A stretch of DNA of 64,000 nucleotides, taken from contig NZ_BOMQ01000081.1 of assembly GCF_016862275.1 (NCBI RefSeq), forward strand, positions 1 to 64,000, in the 5' to 3' direction. Origin of the DNA: Actinoplanes nipponensis (GTDB taxonomy: Bacteria > Actinomycetota > Actinomycetes > Mycobacteriales > Micromonosporaceae). Positions within the stretch are counted from its first letter, which is position 1, and each line of letters starts with the position of its first letter. Positions 15,162-28,205 of the stretch are shown one piece after another. Below the pieces are notes generated by a model. The model had not been told where the DNA came from and made no database searches. It saw only the letters and a list, made by a program, of their open reading frames with translations. The position numbers were made by a program, and so were the translations under genes.

Positions 15162-16504
15162 CGGGACTGCTCCTCGTGGGCGCGGGCGGTGGCGGAGACG
15201 GCGCGGGCCGGGGTGGCGGACAGGCGTACGGCCTGCGGCACGTGCCGGTCCACCGACAGCACCGCCAGGTCGGTGCCGGAGGCCAGCGACACCGCGTCGC
15301 CCACCTGCGGCACCCGGCCCAGGGCCGACATCACCAGGCCGGACACCGTGTCGTACTCGTCGCTCTCGGGCAGGTCGACGCCGGTCGCGTCGCTCACCTC
15401 GTCGATGCGCCAGCGGGCCGGGACGATCCACGAGCCGTCCTGCTGCCGGGCCGGCGCGGGCTCGGGCAGGTCGTCCTCGTCGCGGATCGGGCCGACCAGT
15501 TCCTCGGCGATGTCCTCCAGGGTGATGATGCCGGCGAAGCCGCCGTACTCGTCGACGACGCAGGCCAGCTGGCGGTGGTCGCCGCGCAGCCGGTCCAGCA
15601 CCCCGGGCAGCCGCAGCGAGGACGGCACGAACAGCGGCGGCACGATCAGCGTCTCGACCGGCACCGTCGCGCGGTCGGCCGCGGGCACCGCCAGCACGTC
15701 GGCGATGCCGACCACCCCGATGATCTCGTCCACGCCGGCGTCGGCGCGGACCGGGAACCGGGAGCGGCCGGTGTCCAGCAGCTGCACCACGCGCGCAGCC
15801 GGGTCGCTGCCGCGGACCGTGTGCACGTCCACCCGGGGCACCATCACCTCGGCCGCGGTCCGGCGGCGGAAGTCCAGGCCGCGGTCGAGCAGCGCGGACA
15901 GCTCCGGGTCGAGGTGGCCCTCGGCACGGGACTCGGCGATGATCTGCTCGAGGTCCTCCTCGGTGGCGCCCTCGGGCAGCTCCTCGATCGGCTCGATGCC
16001 GACCCGGCGCAGCAGCTTGGCCGCGGCGACGTCGAAGAGTCTGATGACCGGCCCGAAGACCGCCAGATACAGCAGCGTGGAGCGGCCGAGCGCCTTGGCC
16101 AGCGACTCGGCGCGGGCGATGGCGAAGTTCTTCGGGGCCAGCTCGCCCAGGACCATCTGCACGACGGTGGCGATGAGCAGGGCCAGCACGATCGCGAGCG
16201 GCATGCTCACCGCGGCCGGCACGCCGGCCACGCCGAGCAGGTCCGCGAGCCCCTCACCGAGGAACGGCTCCGCGACGTAGCCGACGATCAGGGCGGTGAC
16301 GGTGATGCCGAGCTGCGCGCCGGACAGCACGAACGAGAGCCGTTCGGTGACCCGGAGCGCCCGGAGCGCGGCCTTGTCGCCGTGCTCGGCCTGCTGGCGC
16401 AGGCGGCTGCGGTCGACCGCGACGTAGCCGAACTCCTGGGCGACGAAGTAGCCCGTCACGGCCGTCACCAGGATGACAAGAAGAAGGCCGACCAGGATCA
16501 ACAT
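15158..16504 (-). CDS. CNNM/CBS/CorC-HlyC membrane protein (first copy)
   Basis: A 448-residue protein and first gene of a three-gene coupled operon. Domains in order: CNNM transmembrane region (about 1-195; VTGYFVAQEFGYVAVDRSRL, LGITVTALIVGYVAEPFLGE, MVLGELAPKNFAIARAE), two CBS domains (about 215-335; AEVMVPRVDVHTVRG, CVVDEYGGFAGIITLEDIAEELVG) and a C-terminal CorC/HlyC-type FAD-like domain (about 350-430). These proteins are usually annotated as hemolysin-like but are better regarded as Mg2+/Co2+ efflux or homeostasis proteins. The start ATG 16504 gives the expected first helix. It is directly upstream of, and overlaps, a second shorter CNNM gene. Confidence 0.92.
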   Translation of the reverse strand: MLILVGLLLVILVTAVTGYFVAQEFGYVAVDRSRLRQQAEHGDKAALRALRVTERLSFVLSGAQLGITVTALIVGYVAEPFLGEGLADLLGVAGVPAAVSMPLAIVLALLIATVVQMVLGELAPKNFAIARAESLAKALGRSTLLYLAVFGPVIRLFDVAAAKLLRRVGIEPIEELPEGATEEDLEQIIAESRAEGHLDPELSALLDRGLDFRRRTAAEVMVPRVDVHTVRGSDPAARVVQLLDTGRSRFPVRADAGVDEIIGVVGIADVLAVPAADRATVPVETLIVPPLFVPSSLRLPGVLDRLRGDHRQLACVVDEYGGFAGIITLEDIAEELVGPIRDEDDLPEPAPARQQDGSWIVPARWRIDEVSDATGVDLPESDEYDTVSGLVMSALGRVPQVGDAVSLASGTDLAVLSVDRHVPQAVRLSATPARAVSATARAHEEQSR

Positions 16505-16608
16505 GGCCGGACCGGGAAGACCAGAAGCCGGGCCGAGCCCGGCTGGATACTGCCGCTCATCGACAAAAGATAGCAGCGGGGGCTGCGCGGTCGCTGGGAG
16601 AAACCCGA

Positions 16609-16638
16609 GCGGGGGTACGGCCTGAGCCGCACCCCCGC
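16609..16638 (-). terminator. Terminator after the M28 peptidase gene
   Basis: GCGGGGGT and ACCCCCGC arms, extended by CGGC/GCCG after one mismatch, form a strong hairpin 13 bases past the M28 stop codon. Confidence 0.75.
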
Positions 16639-16651
16639 CTGGCCCCGTGCG

Positions 16652-18175
16652 TCAGGCCCGGGTGATGGTGACGTTGTCCACAGCCGCCTCGACGAGGCTG
16701 GCCGTGCCGGTGTCCGCCGCCTCGACCTGGAGCCGGATCGACTGCCCGGCGTACGCGGAGAGGTTGACGGTGGCCGTCTGCCACGCGGCGGCCCGGTTGC
16801 TGGCCGCCCCGGCCTGGGTGAAGACCGTGGTGGTGGTCGTGCCGGAGATCACCCGGACCCGGAAGTAGTCGCCGCTCGTGGCGTTGTTCAGGTGGGCCAG
16901 GTACCACGAGAACGACAGGCTCAGCGTGCCGGTGGGCAGCGTGATCGCCGGGGACCGGACGGTGGTGGCGCCGCCGTCCACGTCGTTGGCGCCGGCGCTG
17001 GCACCCGCCGCCGCGCCGGTGACCAGGTCGTTGCTGCCGCTCACGGTGGTGCCGAGCTGGGTCGCCACGCCGGAGGTGGTGGCCGCCGGGTCGCCGCGCT
17101 CGAACTGACCCAGGGTGGCCGTGTCCGTGCCGCCCGCGTTGGTGGTCCAGCCGGTGGCGGTCTCGAACGTGTCCGAGTACACCGTCTCGCCGGTGGGCGG
17201 CGGCACGGTGCCGGAGGACAGCGACCACACGGCCGAGGCGATCGCGTCGGAGTTGCGGTCCAGCGCCGTGTCGTTGAGGTTCGCGATGGTGTCGCAGGCG
17301 GCGTGGTAGCAGGGGTCGAACGCGCCGGTCGTACCGCCCCAGAGGCTGACCTGGGCCGAGGTCTTGCGGCCCTCCGCACCGGTGAAGATGCCGCCGGCGG
17401 GGATGCCCGCCGAGATGAACGGGCCGTAGTCGCTGCGCCCGTCGAAGTCGGTGCCCCGGGTCGGCACGCCGATCGAGGCGAAGTACGCCTCCAGCGTGTC
17501 CTCGATCTCGGCGGAGCCCGCGGGGCCGGGGCCCGCGCCGGTGCCGTCGGAGTTGTCGCCGTCGTACAGGAAGTAGCCGGGGTTCGGCGAGGCGACCATG
17601 TCGAAGTTCAGGTACGCGCCGATGGCGGCCTTCTGGGCCGAGCTCAGCGAGTTCACGTATGCCGTGGAGCCGCGCAGGCCCAGTTCCTCGGCGCCCCACC
17701 AGCCGAAGCGCAGGTGCCGGGTGGGCTGGAAGCCGGTACGGGCGACCGCGAGGGCCACCTCGAGGTTGGCCGCGGAGCCGGAGCCGTTGTCGTTGATGCC
17801 GGGCCCGGCCGTGACGCTGTCCAGGTGCGCGCCGATCATCACCGTGTCCGAGGTGTCCCCGCCGGGCCAGTCCGCGATGAGGTTGTACCCGGTCGCGCCG
17901 TTGTAGGTGAACGACTGCTGCTGGGTGGTGAAGCCGGCGGCGTCGAGCAGGCCCTTGACGTAGGTGACCGAGGCCAGGTAGCCGGGCCGGCCGTGCGCGC
18001 GGTTGCCGCCGTTGGCGGTGGCGATCGACTGGAGCTGGTTCAGGTGCGCCTTGACGTTCGCGACGGCGATGTCCGGCGGGGCCGCCGCGGCCGCCAGGAC
18101 GGGGGCGGCCTGGGCGGGAATGGCGAAGAGGGCGCCGACCAGGGCTGTAGCGCCGATGAAGGGGACTGCTCTCAC
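16652..18175 (-). CDS. Secreted M28 zinc aminopeptidase with C-terminal beta-sandwich domain
   Basis: A 507-residue exoenzyme. A signal peptide ends near AIPAQA-AP (about residue 23). The M28 domain (about 35-320) shows the co-catalytic zinc ligands and catalytic Glu: H117 (IGAHLDSV), D129 (NDNGSG), E163/E164 (GAEELG), D192 (NFDM) and the His of DPCYHAACDT. This is the Streptomyces griseus aminopeptidase type. Residues about 330-507 form an additional Ser/Thr/Gly-rich domain (VYSDTFETATGW) that looks like a jelly-roll accessory domain, perhaps for substrate or wall binding. The start is GTG 18175 with GGAGG 7 bases upstream. It is followed by a terminator. Confidence 0.92.
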   Translation of the reverse strand: MRAVPFIGATALVGALFAIPAQAAPVLAAAAAPPDIAVANVKAHLNQLQSIATANGGNRAHGRPGYLASVTYVKGLLDAAGFTTQQQSFTYNGATGYNLIADWPGGDTSDTVMIGAHLDSVTAGPGINDNGSGSAANLEVALAVARTGFQPTRHLRFGWWGAEELGLRGSTAYVNSLSSAQKAAIGAYLNFDMVASPNPGYFLYDGDNSDGTGAGPGPAGSAEIEDTLEAYFASIGVPTRGTDFDGRSDYGPFISAGIPAGGIFTGAEGRKTSAQVSLWGGTTGAFDPCYHAACDTIANLNDTALDRNSDAIASAVWSLSSGTVPPPTGETVYSDTFETATGWTTNAGGTDTATLGQFERGDPAATTSGVATQLGTTVSGSNDLVTGAAAGASAGANDVDGGATTVRSPAITLPTGTLSLSFSWYLAHLNNATSGDYFRVRVISGTTTTTVFTQAGAASNRAAAWQTATVNLSAYAGQSIRLQVEAADTGTASLVEAAVDNVTITRA

Positions 18176-18283
18176 GGGGTGTCCTCCGCGGGGCTCGGGG
18201 CGCCGTCGCCGAGGGTGTGGCGACGGCCACGCCGAGCATGGCAGAGAGGGCGGTCTATGGACTCATACCGCTTGAGCCATATC

Positions 18284-20074
18284 TCAGGAGTCCGTGAAGA
18301 AGGTGCTCTGGATCATGCCCCACTTCTCGAAGTTGCCGGGCCAGTCCAGGTCCAGGGTCATCAGGCCGATCGCGTACGCCTTGCCGTCGTCGGCCGTCCG
18401 CCACCGGGTCATCGCGTGCACCCGCGCGCCGTCGCGCCCGTCGTACGTGTATTCCCAGTCGGCCGCCCGGGCCAGCCCGGGCACCCGGTCGATCCGCAGC
18501 TGGGTGTAGTTCCTCAGGTCGCCGGCGGCCCGCAGCCGGCTCACCTCGCGGCGGCAGGCCTGCACCGGGTCGCCCTGCGGGCTGCGGCCGGGATCGATGC
18601 TGAGGATCCGCGGACCGGCCGGGTCGCGGAAGCAGATGGTCGTGCCGATCGTCTGGTATGTCCAGCCGTCCGGCACCGCGATGTGGAAGCCGGCGTCGCT
18701 GAAGTACGACCAGCCGGGGTAGAGGGCCCAGCCGTCGCGCAGCTTGCCGGCCCCCGCGACCGGCGTGCGGGGCAGGCCGGCGGGCGCCGGGCTGGAGCAG
18801 TTGACCGGGCTGAAACCGCCGGAGCTGCCGCCGGTGCCCGACGACGTGACCGCGCCCGGGGTCCGGCCGGTGGCGCCGGGCAGGGCCGCCGAGGGTTCGG
18901 CGTCGCCGCGCAGGGCCAGGCCGGTGGCGATGCCGCCGCCGGCCAGCACGGCCACGACCAGCCCGGAGACGAGCATGCGGCGGCGCGGGCGCGGCGGGAC
19001 GGGCGCGGCCGGGGCGTCGTGAGCGGGTGGGATCGGCGGCTCGAGCGGAGGATCCTGTGCGGCCGTGACCGGCGCAGGACCCATGCCGGGCGCGGCCGTG
19101 GCCGGCGCCCCGGGGCCGCCGCCGTTCGGCCCGGTCCTCGCCTGGACCGGCCGGGGGTCCGGTGCGGGCTGATCGTCGGCGGGCCGGCGCGGCGCGGGTA
19201 CGACCGCGCGGCCGGACGTCGTCCCGGGCGTCCTCGGGGCCGGTGGGATCGCCCCCGCCCCGGCCGCGATCACCGCGAGCCGCTCGGCGACCTCGGCCCC
19301 GGTGAGCCGTTCCGTCGGTTCCCGGCGCAGCAGCCCGGCCAGCACCGGCGCCAGCGCCCCGGCCCGGACCGGCGGATCCGGCTCGTCGGTGGCCAGCGCC
19401 ATCAGCGTCGCCATCGCGCTGTCCCGGGCCAGCGGCGACCGCCCCTCGACGGCGAAGTACAGGGTCGCGCCGAACGACCACAGGTCGGACTCCACGGTCG
19501 ACGCCCCCTCGCGGGCGCGTTCCGGGGAGACGTACTGCGGGGAGCCGACGACCATGCCGGGACCGGTCACCGAGCCGTCGTCGACGAACGTGGCCAGCCC
19601 GAAGTCGGTCAGCACGACCCGGCCGTCCGGGCCGATCAGCACGTTGTGCGGCTTGACGTCGCGGTGCAGCACGCCGGCGCGGTGCGCGGCGGTGATCGCC
19701 TCCAGCACGTCCAGGCCGATCCGGGCCGCCTCGGCCGCCGGGAACGGGCCGTCCTCGTCGACCACCTGGTGCAGCGAGCGCGACGGGACGTACTCCATGA
19801 CGATCCAGGGCAGGTCGTCGGCGTGCACCACGTCGTAGATGCGGACCACGTGCGGGTGGTTGAGCCGGGCGGCGCTGCGGGCCTCGCGCAGCGTACGGGT
19901 GCGCAGCCGGGCCTGTTCCTCGTCGGTCATCCACTCCGGCGGGACGAACTCCTTGACGGCCACGTCCCGGTCGAGCATCTCGTCGCGCGCCAGCCAGACC
20001 CGTCCCATACCGCCGGAGCCGACCGGCTCCAGCAGACGGTACCGACCGGCGATGAGCATGCGCCTGACCGCCAT
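18284..20074 (-). CDS. Transmembrane Ser/Thr protein kinase (PknB-like)
   Basis: A 596-residue receptor-type kinase. The kinase domain covers about 11-275: glycine loop VGSGGMGRV (18-26), catalytic K41 in VAVK, HRD at 137-139, DFG at 157-159, and an activation loop with SVTGPGMVVGSPQYVSPE. A Pro/Ala-rich linker follows to about 365, then one transmembrane helix (366-388) and an extracellular domain (about 400-596) without PASTA repeats. That outer domain has Cys residues and resembles the sensor domains of other actinobacterial kinases, but I do not recognise a named family. It lies upstream of the M28 peptidase in the same direction, about 100 bases apart. Substrates and signal are unknown. 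Confidence 0.93.
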   Translation of the reverse strand: MAVRRMLIAGRYRLLEPVGSGGMGRVWLARDEMLDRDVAVKEFVPPEWMTDEEQARLRTRTLREARSAARLNHPHVVRIYDVVHADDLPWIVMEYVPSRSLHQVVDEDGPFPAAEAARIGLDVLEAITAAHRAGVLHRDVKPHNVLIGPDGRVVLTDFGLATFVDDGSVTGPGMVVGSPQYVSPERAREGASTVESDLWSFGATLYFAVEGRSPLARDSAMATLMALATDEPDPPVRAGALAPVLAGLLRREPTERLTGAEVAERLAVIAAGAGAIPPAPRTPGTTSGRAVVPAPRRPADDQPAPDPRPVQARTGPNGGGPGAPATAAPGMGPAPVTAAQDPPLEPPIPPAHDAPAAPVPPRPRRRMLVSGLVVAVLAGGGIATGLALRGDAEPSAALPGATGRTPGAVTSSGTGGSSGGFSPVNCSSPAPAGLPRTPVAGAGKLRDGWALYPGWSYFSDAGFHIAVPDGWTYQTIGTTICFRDPAGPRILSIDPGRSPQGDPVQACRREVSRLRAAGDLRNYTQLRIDRVPGLARAADWEYTYDGRDGARVHAMTRWRTADDGKAYAIGLMTLDLDWPGNFEKWGMIQSTFFTDS

Positions 20075-20137
20075 CAGCCTCCACCCGTCGCCTCTCCGGC
20101 CAGGATAGTCACCGGCGGCCGGCCCACGGAACGTCGA

Positions 20138-20866
20138 TCACCCGGCCACCGCGTAGACCACCAGGTTGTCCCGGTACGACCGCAGCGTCCGGTCGAACAC
20201 CCCGCCGCACGTGATCAGCCGCAGCTGCCGGTCCGGGGTGGGCCCGTAGACCTCGTCCGTGGGGAAGGCCTTCTTCGGGTACCAGGCCGTGGCCGTGACC
20301 GTGAAGGTGACCGTGCGGCCGCCCCGGACCACCTCGATCTTGTCGCCCGTGGTGAGCTCGCGGAGCCGGTAGAACACGGCCGGGCCGCGCCGGGAGTCGA
20401 CGTGGCCGGCCAGCACCGCGGGGCCGACGTCGCCCGGGGCCGTGCCGTCGGCGTACCAGCCGGCCCGCTCGTTGGTGCGGGGCGGCTGAAGAGCGCCGTC
20501 CGTGCCGAGCTTCAGGGTCTCGAGCGCGGTGTCCACCCCGATCGCCGCGACCCGCAGGCGGGCCGGCGGGCCGCTGAGGTCCGAGGGCACGGTACGGAAC
20601 GGGTTGGGCGCACCCGTCATGTTCTCCGCCGGCGGCGCCGAGGCCGGGGCGCCGGCCCAGCGGCCCAGGCCCGCGGGGTCACGGGGCTCGCGGATCAGCA
20701 GGTACCCGGTCGCCACGATCAGCGCCACCAGGAGCGGCACCACGATCGGCAGCAGGAGGCGCGGCGCTCCGGGGCGTACCGCCGGCTTCTCCGGCGCCGC
20801 GGCCCGGTCCGGCCGCAGCGGGCCGGACCCGGCATCGCGGGCGCTCGCGGGGGTGTCGATGGTCAT
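20138..20866 (-). CDS. Class F sortase
   Basis: A 242-residue membrane transpeptidase. It has a short cytoplasmic N-terminus, one transmembrane helix (about 37-57), and a sortase domain (about 95-242) with catalytic His155 (LAGHVDSRRG), Cys220 (LRLITCGG) and Arg232 (YRDN). The pattern fits the actinobacterial class F enzymes, whose substrates are poorly defined. The ATG at 20866 is chosen because the extension to 21124 is Arg-rich and non-homologous. The gene starts 11 bases after the stop of the DUF4397 surface protein, so the two are probably co-transcribed and the neighbour may be a substrate or partner. Confidence 0.9.
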   Translation of the reverse strand: MTIDTPASARDAGSGPLRPDRAAAPEKPAVRPGAPRLLLPIVVPLLVALIVATGYLLIREPRDPAGLGRWAGAPASAPPAENMTGAPNPFRTVPSDLSGPPARLRVAAIGVDTALETLKLGTDGALQPPRTNERAGWYADGTAPGDVGPAVLAGHVDSRRGPAVFYRLRELTTGDKIEVVRGGRTVTFTVTATAWYPKKAFPTDEVYGPTPDRQLRLITCGGVFDRTLRSYRDNLVVYAVAG

Positions 20867-20877
20867 CCGGTACGCCG

Positions 20878-21732
20878 TCAGCGGAAGCGGGAGCGGCGCC
20901 GGAGCGCGACGATCCCGCCGCCGGTCACCAGCGCTGTGCCCCCGGCGAGCAGCAGCGCCATGGGCATCGGCGACTGTGGCTGCGTGCCGCCCGCGCCGGT
21001 GGCCACGCCGCCCTGTGGCACGCCGCCCTGGCGGGCCGCGTCGATGTGCAGCTCCGGCCTCAGGCCCCCGTTCCGGTCGTCGAGCACGAGCAGCGAGTAC
21101 ACGTTGCCGGCGCCGAGCGTGCACGGCAGGTCGCTGGGGTCACCGCCGCCGGTGGGCTGGACGCGGACGGTCCATTTGCCCGGGTTGACCGGGCGGTAGG
21201 CGGTCGTGGTGGCGAACTGCACGCCGTCGGCGATCTTCCGGCCGTTGGCGCCGCCGACGTCGAGGACCGGCGCGCGCACCGAGGCCTGGATGATCCGGAT
21301 CTTGGACTCGCCCGCCCGCGGCAGTTTCAGGTCGTCCTTGAGCACGCGCAGGCCCAGGTCGGCGTAGCGGCCGACGCCGGCCACCGTGTACGCCGCGCCG
21401 TTCTCGACCGTGACCTGCGTGGTCAGCACCGGCGGGGTGCTCGCCGCGGCGCCGGCCTTGCGCATCGCCACCGAGTACGTGCCCGTCGGCAGGCGCAGGT
21501 AGTCCGACATGGCGCCGTACGCGACGCCGTCGAACTTCTGGGCCCCGGCGGCGCCGGAGTCGGACTTGAGGTACACGTCGACGGCGGGCGTGTCCGGCGA
21601 GAGATGGGCAAGCCGGACGTAACCGTCACCGGCCGCCCGGGCCGGGCTCACGGCGAGGACGACGGTCGCCAGCGCGGCGAGCGCGGCCGCCGCGCCGCCG
21701 AGGCGCCGTAGGGCGGGTACGCGGTGGGTCAC
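20878..21732 (-). CDS. DUF4397 surface protein with C-terminal membrane anchor
   Basis: A 284-residue secreted protein. It has a signal peptide (hydrophobic segment followed by SPARAAG), a DUF4397 domain (about 33-220; YVRLAHLSPDTPAVDVYL, LPTGTYSVAMR, ASVRAPVLDVG) and a C-terminal Gly/Gln-rich linker, a hydrophobic helix and an RRRSRFR tail. This tail looks like a sorting-type anchor but lacks an LPXTG-like motif; the nearest sequence is TQPQSPMP. The start is GTG 21732 with a strong AGGAGG 5 bases upstream. It is the first gene of a pair with the class F sortase, which suggests the sortase handles this protein or a related exported substrate. Function unknown. Confidence 0.85.
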   Translation of the reverse strand: MTHRVPALRRLGGAAAALAALATVVLAVSPARAAGDGYVRLAHLSPDTPAVDVYLKSDSGAAGAQKFDGVAYGAMSDYLRLPTGTYSVAMRKAGAAASTPPVLTTQVTVENGAAYTVAGVGRYADLGLRVLKDDLKLPRAGESKIRIIQASVRAPVLDVGGANGRKIADGVQFATTTAYRPVNPGKWTVRVQPTGGGDPSDLPCTLGAGNVYSLLVLDDRNGGLRPELHIDAARQGGVPQGGVATGAGGTQPQSPMPMALLLAGGTALVTGGGIVALRRRSRFR

Positions 21733-21980
21733 GGTGCCTCCTGATCGTGGAGCCTGTACGGCATCGGCGGTGGCGGCCCTTGATGTGCGGCACGTCACTG
21801 TGCCTGCACCATGGTCCGCCGGGTGGCCGGTCGACGCCGGCCGAGTGCCCATCCTGTGGGCCAACGTCTGATTGATGCCCCTCCCCGAAGGCCATTCACC
21901 TCTGGTTCGGAGCCGTGGCCCGGACGGATGTTTTCGCCGGCCCCCCGATTTCTGTCACACCCCGGGGGCACCATGGACAC

Positions 21981-26510
<4,530 letters not shown>

Positions 26511-26549
26511 CGGCGGCTCGATCCATGTCCCGCCGCCGGCCGGTTGGCG

Positions 26550-27074
26550 TCAGGACCGGTCGGCGGGCCACCGCGTGACGAAGAGCCAGTCGGGGCCGTC
26601 CTCGCCCTCATCGTCCAGGTGCTCGGCTCGGCTCAGGCCCGCCCGCAGCGCCACCCGCTGCGACGCGACGTTGGCCGGGCGGACCCGGGCGAGAATCGGC
26701 CAGTCCGGCAGGTGCTGCCCGGCCCAGGAGACGACCGCGGTCGCCGCCTCGGTTGCCACGGCGTTGCCCCAGGCCGCCGGGTCGAGGCGGTAGAAGAGGT
26801 TCAGCACCTCGATCTCGCGGAAGCGGACCACCTTCAGCCCGGCGAAGCCCAGGATCTTCCGGGACCCGCGCTCCTCGACCACCCAGTAGCCGAAGCCGTG
26901 CCGGCGCCAGTGATCGTCCCACCGGCTGTACAGGTGTTCCGCGTCGGCCACGGTGACGAGCAGGTCCGACGGGTTGTGCCGGCAGGCCTCGGGATCGCGG
27001 TGGATCGCGAAGATCGTTTCGAGGTCGGCGGGCTCGGGGCGACGCAAAGCGAGTCGCGCGGTGACAATCTCCAC
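26550..27074 (-). CDS. GNAT N-acetyltransferase (RimJ/RimL group)
   Basis: A 174-residue acetyl-CoA-dependent transferase. It starts VEIVTARLALRRPEPADLETIF and contains the RLDPAAWGNAVATEA acetyl-CoA loop region and VRPANVASQRVALRAG near the C-terminus. This is the group that acetylates protein N-termini or small amines; the substrate is unknown. The start is GTG 27074 with no ribosome site. The same frame remains open for another 346 codons upstream through the repeat tract 27172-28090, but that part encodes only repeat-derived peptide and is not credible as protein. It is convergent with lhr. Confidence 0.82.
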   Translation of the reverse strand: MEIVTARLALRRPEPADLETIFAIHRDPEACRHNPSDLLVTVADAEHLYSRWDDHWRRHGFGYWVVEERGSRKILGFAGLKVVRFREIEVLNLFYRLDPAAWGNAVATEAATAVVSWAGQHLPDWPILARVRPANVASQRVALRAGLSRAEHLDDEGEDGPDWLFVTRWPADRS

Positions 27075-28205
27075 GCAACAGACTTTAGGCCCCGAGCCCG
27101 GACAGCTCCGTCCCGCCACCATCAAGACCGTCCCCACCAGGGCCAACCGCCCGCAATGACTGGCGCCTGGCTGGGGGTGCGGGATGTGGGGGTGCGGGAT
27201 GTGGGGATGTGGGGGTGCCGGATTTGTGGGAAGGCGGGGGACGGCGTGGGCGTGGGAACGCTGGGGGTGCGGGGGTGCGGGGGTGCGGGGGTGCGGGGGT
27301 GCGGAGGCGTGAGGTGCGGAGGCGTGAGGCGCGGAAGGGCGAAGCCCGGGAGCCCGGAAGCGCGGAAGCGCGAGCCCGGAAGCGCGAAACCCGGAAGCCC
27401 GGAGGCGCGGAAGCCCGGAAGCGCGGAAGCGAGGAAGCGCGGAAGCGCGGAAGCCCGGAAGCGCGGAAGCCCGGAAGCGCGGAAGCCCGGAAGCGCGGAA
27501 GCGCGGAAGCCCGGAGACCCGGAGCGCAGAATCACGCAAGCGTGGGAATCGTGGGAACGGAAAGAGACGCGGGTGTGGAAACGCGCGGGAGTGGACACGC
27601 GGCACAGCGCGGCAGCGCGGCGCCCCGCAAGCGCGGGAGTGCAGAGGCGCATAGGCGCGGAAACACGTAGACCGCAGGCGCGGGAGCGTGAGAGCGCGCA
27701 GGCCAGCAGACGCAGAATCGCGCGGGCGCGGAAACGCGGAATCGTGGGGCCCGGAAGCGAGTAGGCCGCAGGCACGGAAGCGCGCGGGACCATGGGCGCG
27801 GAAGCCCGCAGCCACGGAAGGGCGGGAGCACGCTGGCGCGCATACCCGCAGGCGTGCAGCCCGCAGGCGCGGAAGCATACCGGCGCGCAAGCCCACAGAA
27901 GCGCAAACCCGCAGGCGCGGAGGTGCGGGCGCGGAGGGTGCAGGCGCGGAGGGTGCAGCCCTGCAGCCCCGCAGCTCCGCAACTCCGCAATCCTTCGACG
28001 CGCAGCACCCGCAGACGCGACAGGCACGCAAAGCCCGGAGAAGGAAAAGCGCGGACCCCCGCAAAGCCGCAAACACGCGAAAACGCAACCTCAGCTCAAA
28101 CCGGCCCAGCACCCACCCGCGCTACAGCCCAAAAAGGACAGCAACCTCAACGCCCCGATGACCAACTGCCCTCAAGGCCCGCCTCAACCACCACCACCCC
28201 AGCCC
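27075..28205. other. 1.1-kb gene-free region dominated by tandem repeats
   Basis: No gene is supported between the GNAT and the LLM oxidoreductase genes. Long frames exist on both strands, including frames of over 300 codons, but they are by-products of stop-free repeats and encode monotonous Arg/Ala/Pro/Ser/Phe or Gly/Arg/Glu/Ala peptides. About 70 bases at each edge are ordinary sequence. Confidence 0.7.
27172..28090. repeat. Composite octamer-based tandem repeat tract
   Basis: The tract has several sub-arrays: GGGGGTGCGGGATGT-type repeats (27173-27230), five perfect copies of GGGGGTGC (27263-27302), GGAGGCGTGAG repeats (27302-27330), a long alternation of GCGCGGAA and GCCCGGAA octamers (about 27330-27515, over 20 units), then a degenerate continuation with the word GGCGCGGAAGC to about 28090. 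Because 8 is not a multiple of 3, every frame of the array yields the same 8-residue repeat. Nothing like this occurs elsewhere in the window. Confidence 0.9.

Noticed and set aside
16892..21199. 1435-codon plus-strand frame
   Set aside because: It runs opposite four well-identified genes (M28, kinase, sortase, DUF4397) and has no domain.
27122..28112. Long open frames on both strands through the octamer tract
   Set aside because: The 8-bp unit lacks stops in every frame, so open frames are automatic. The peptides are monotonous and match nothing recognisable.
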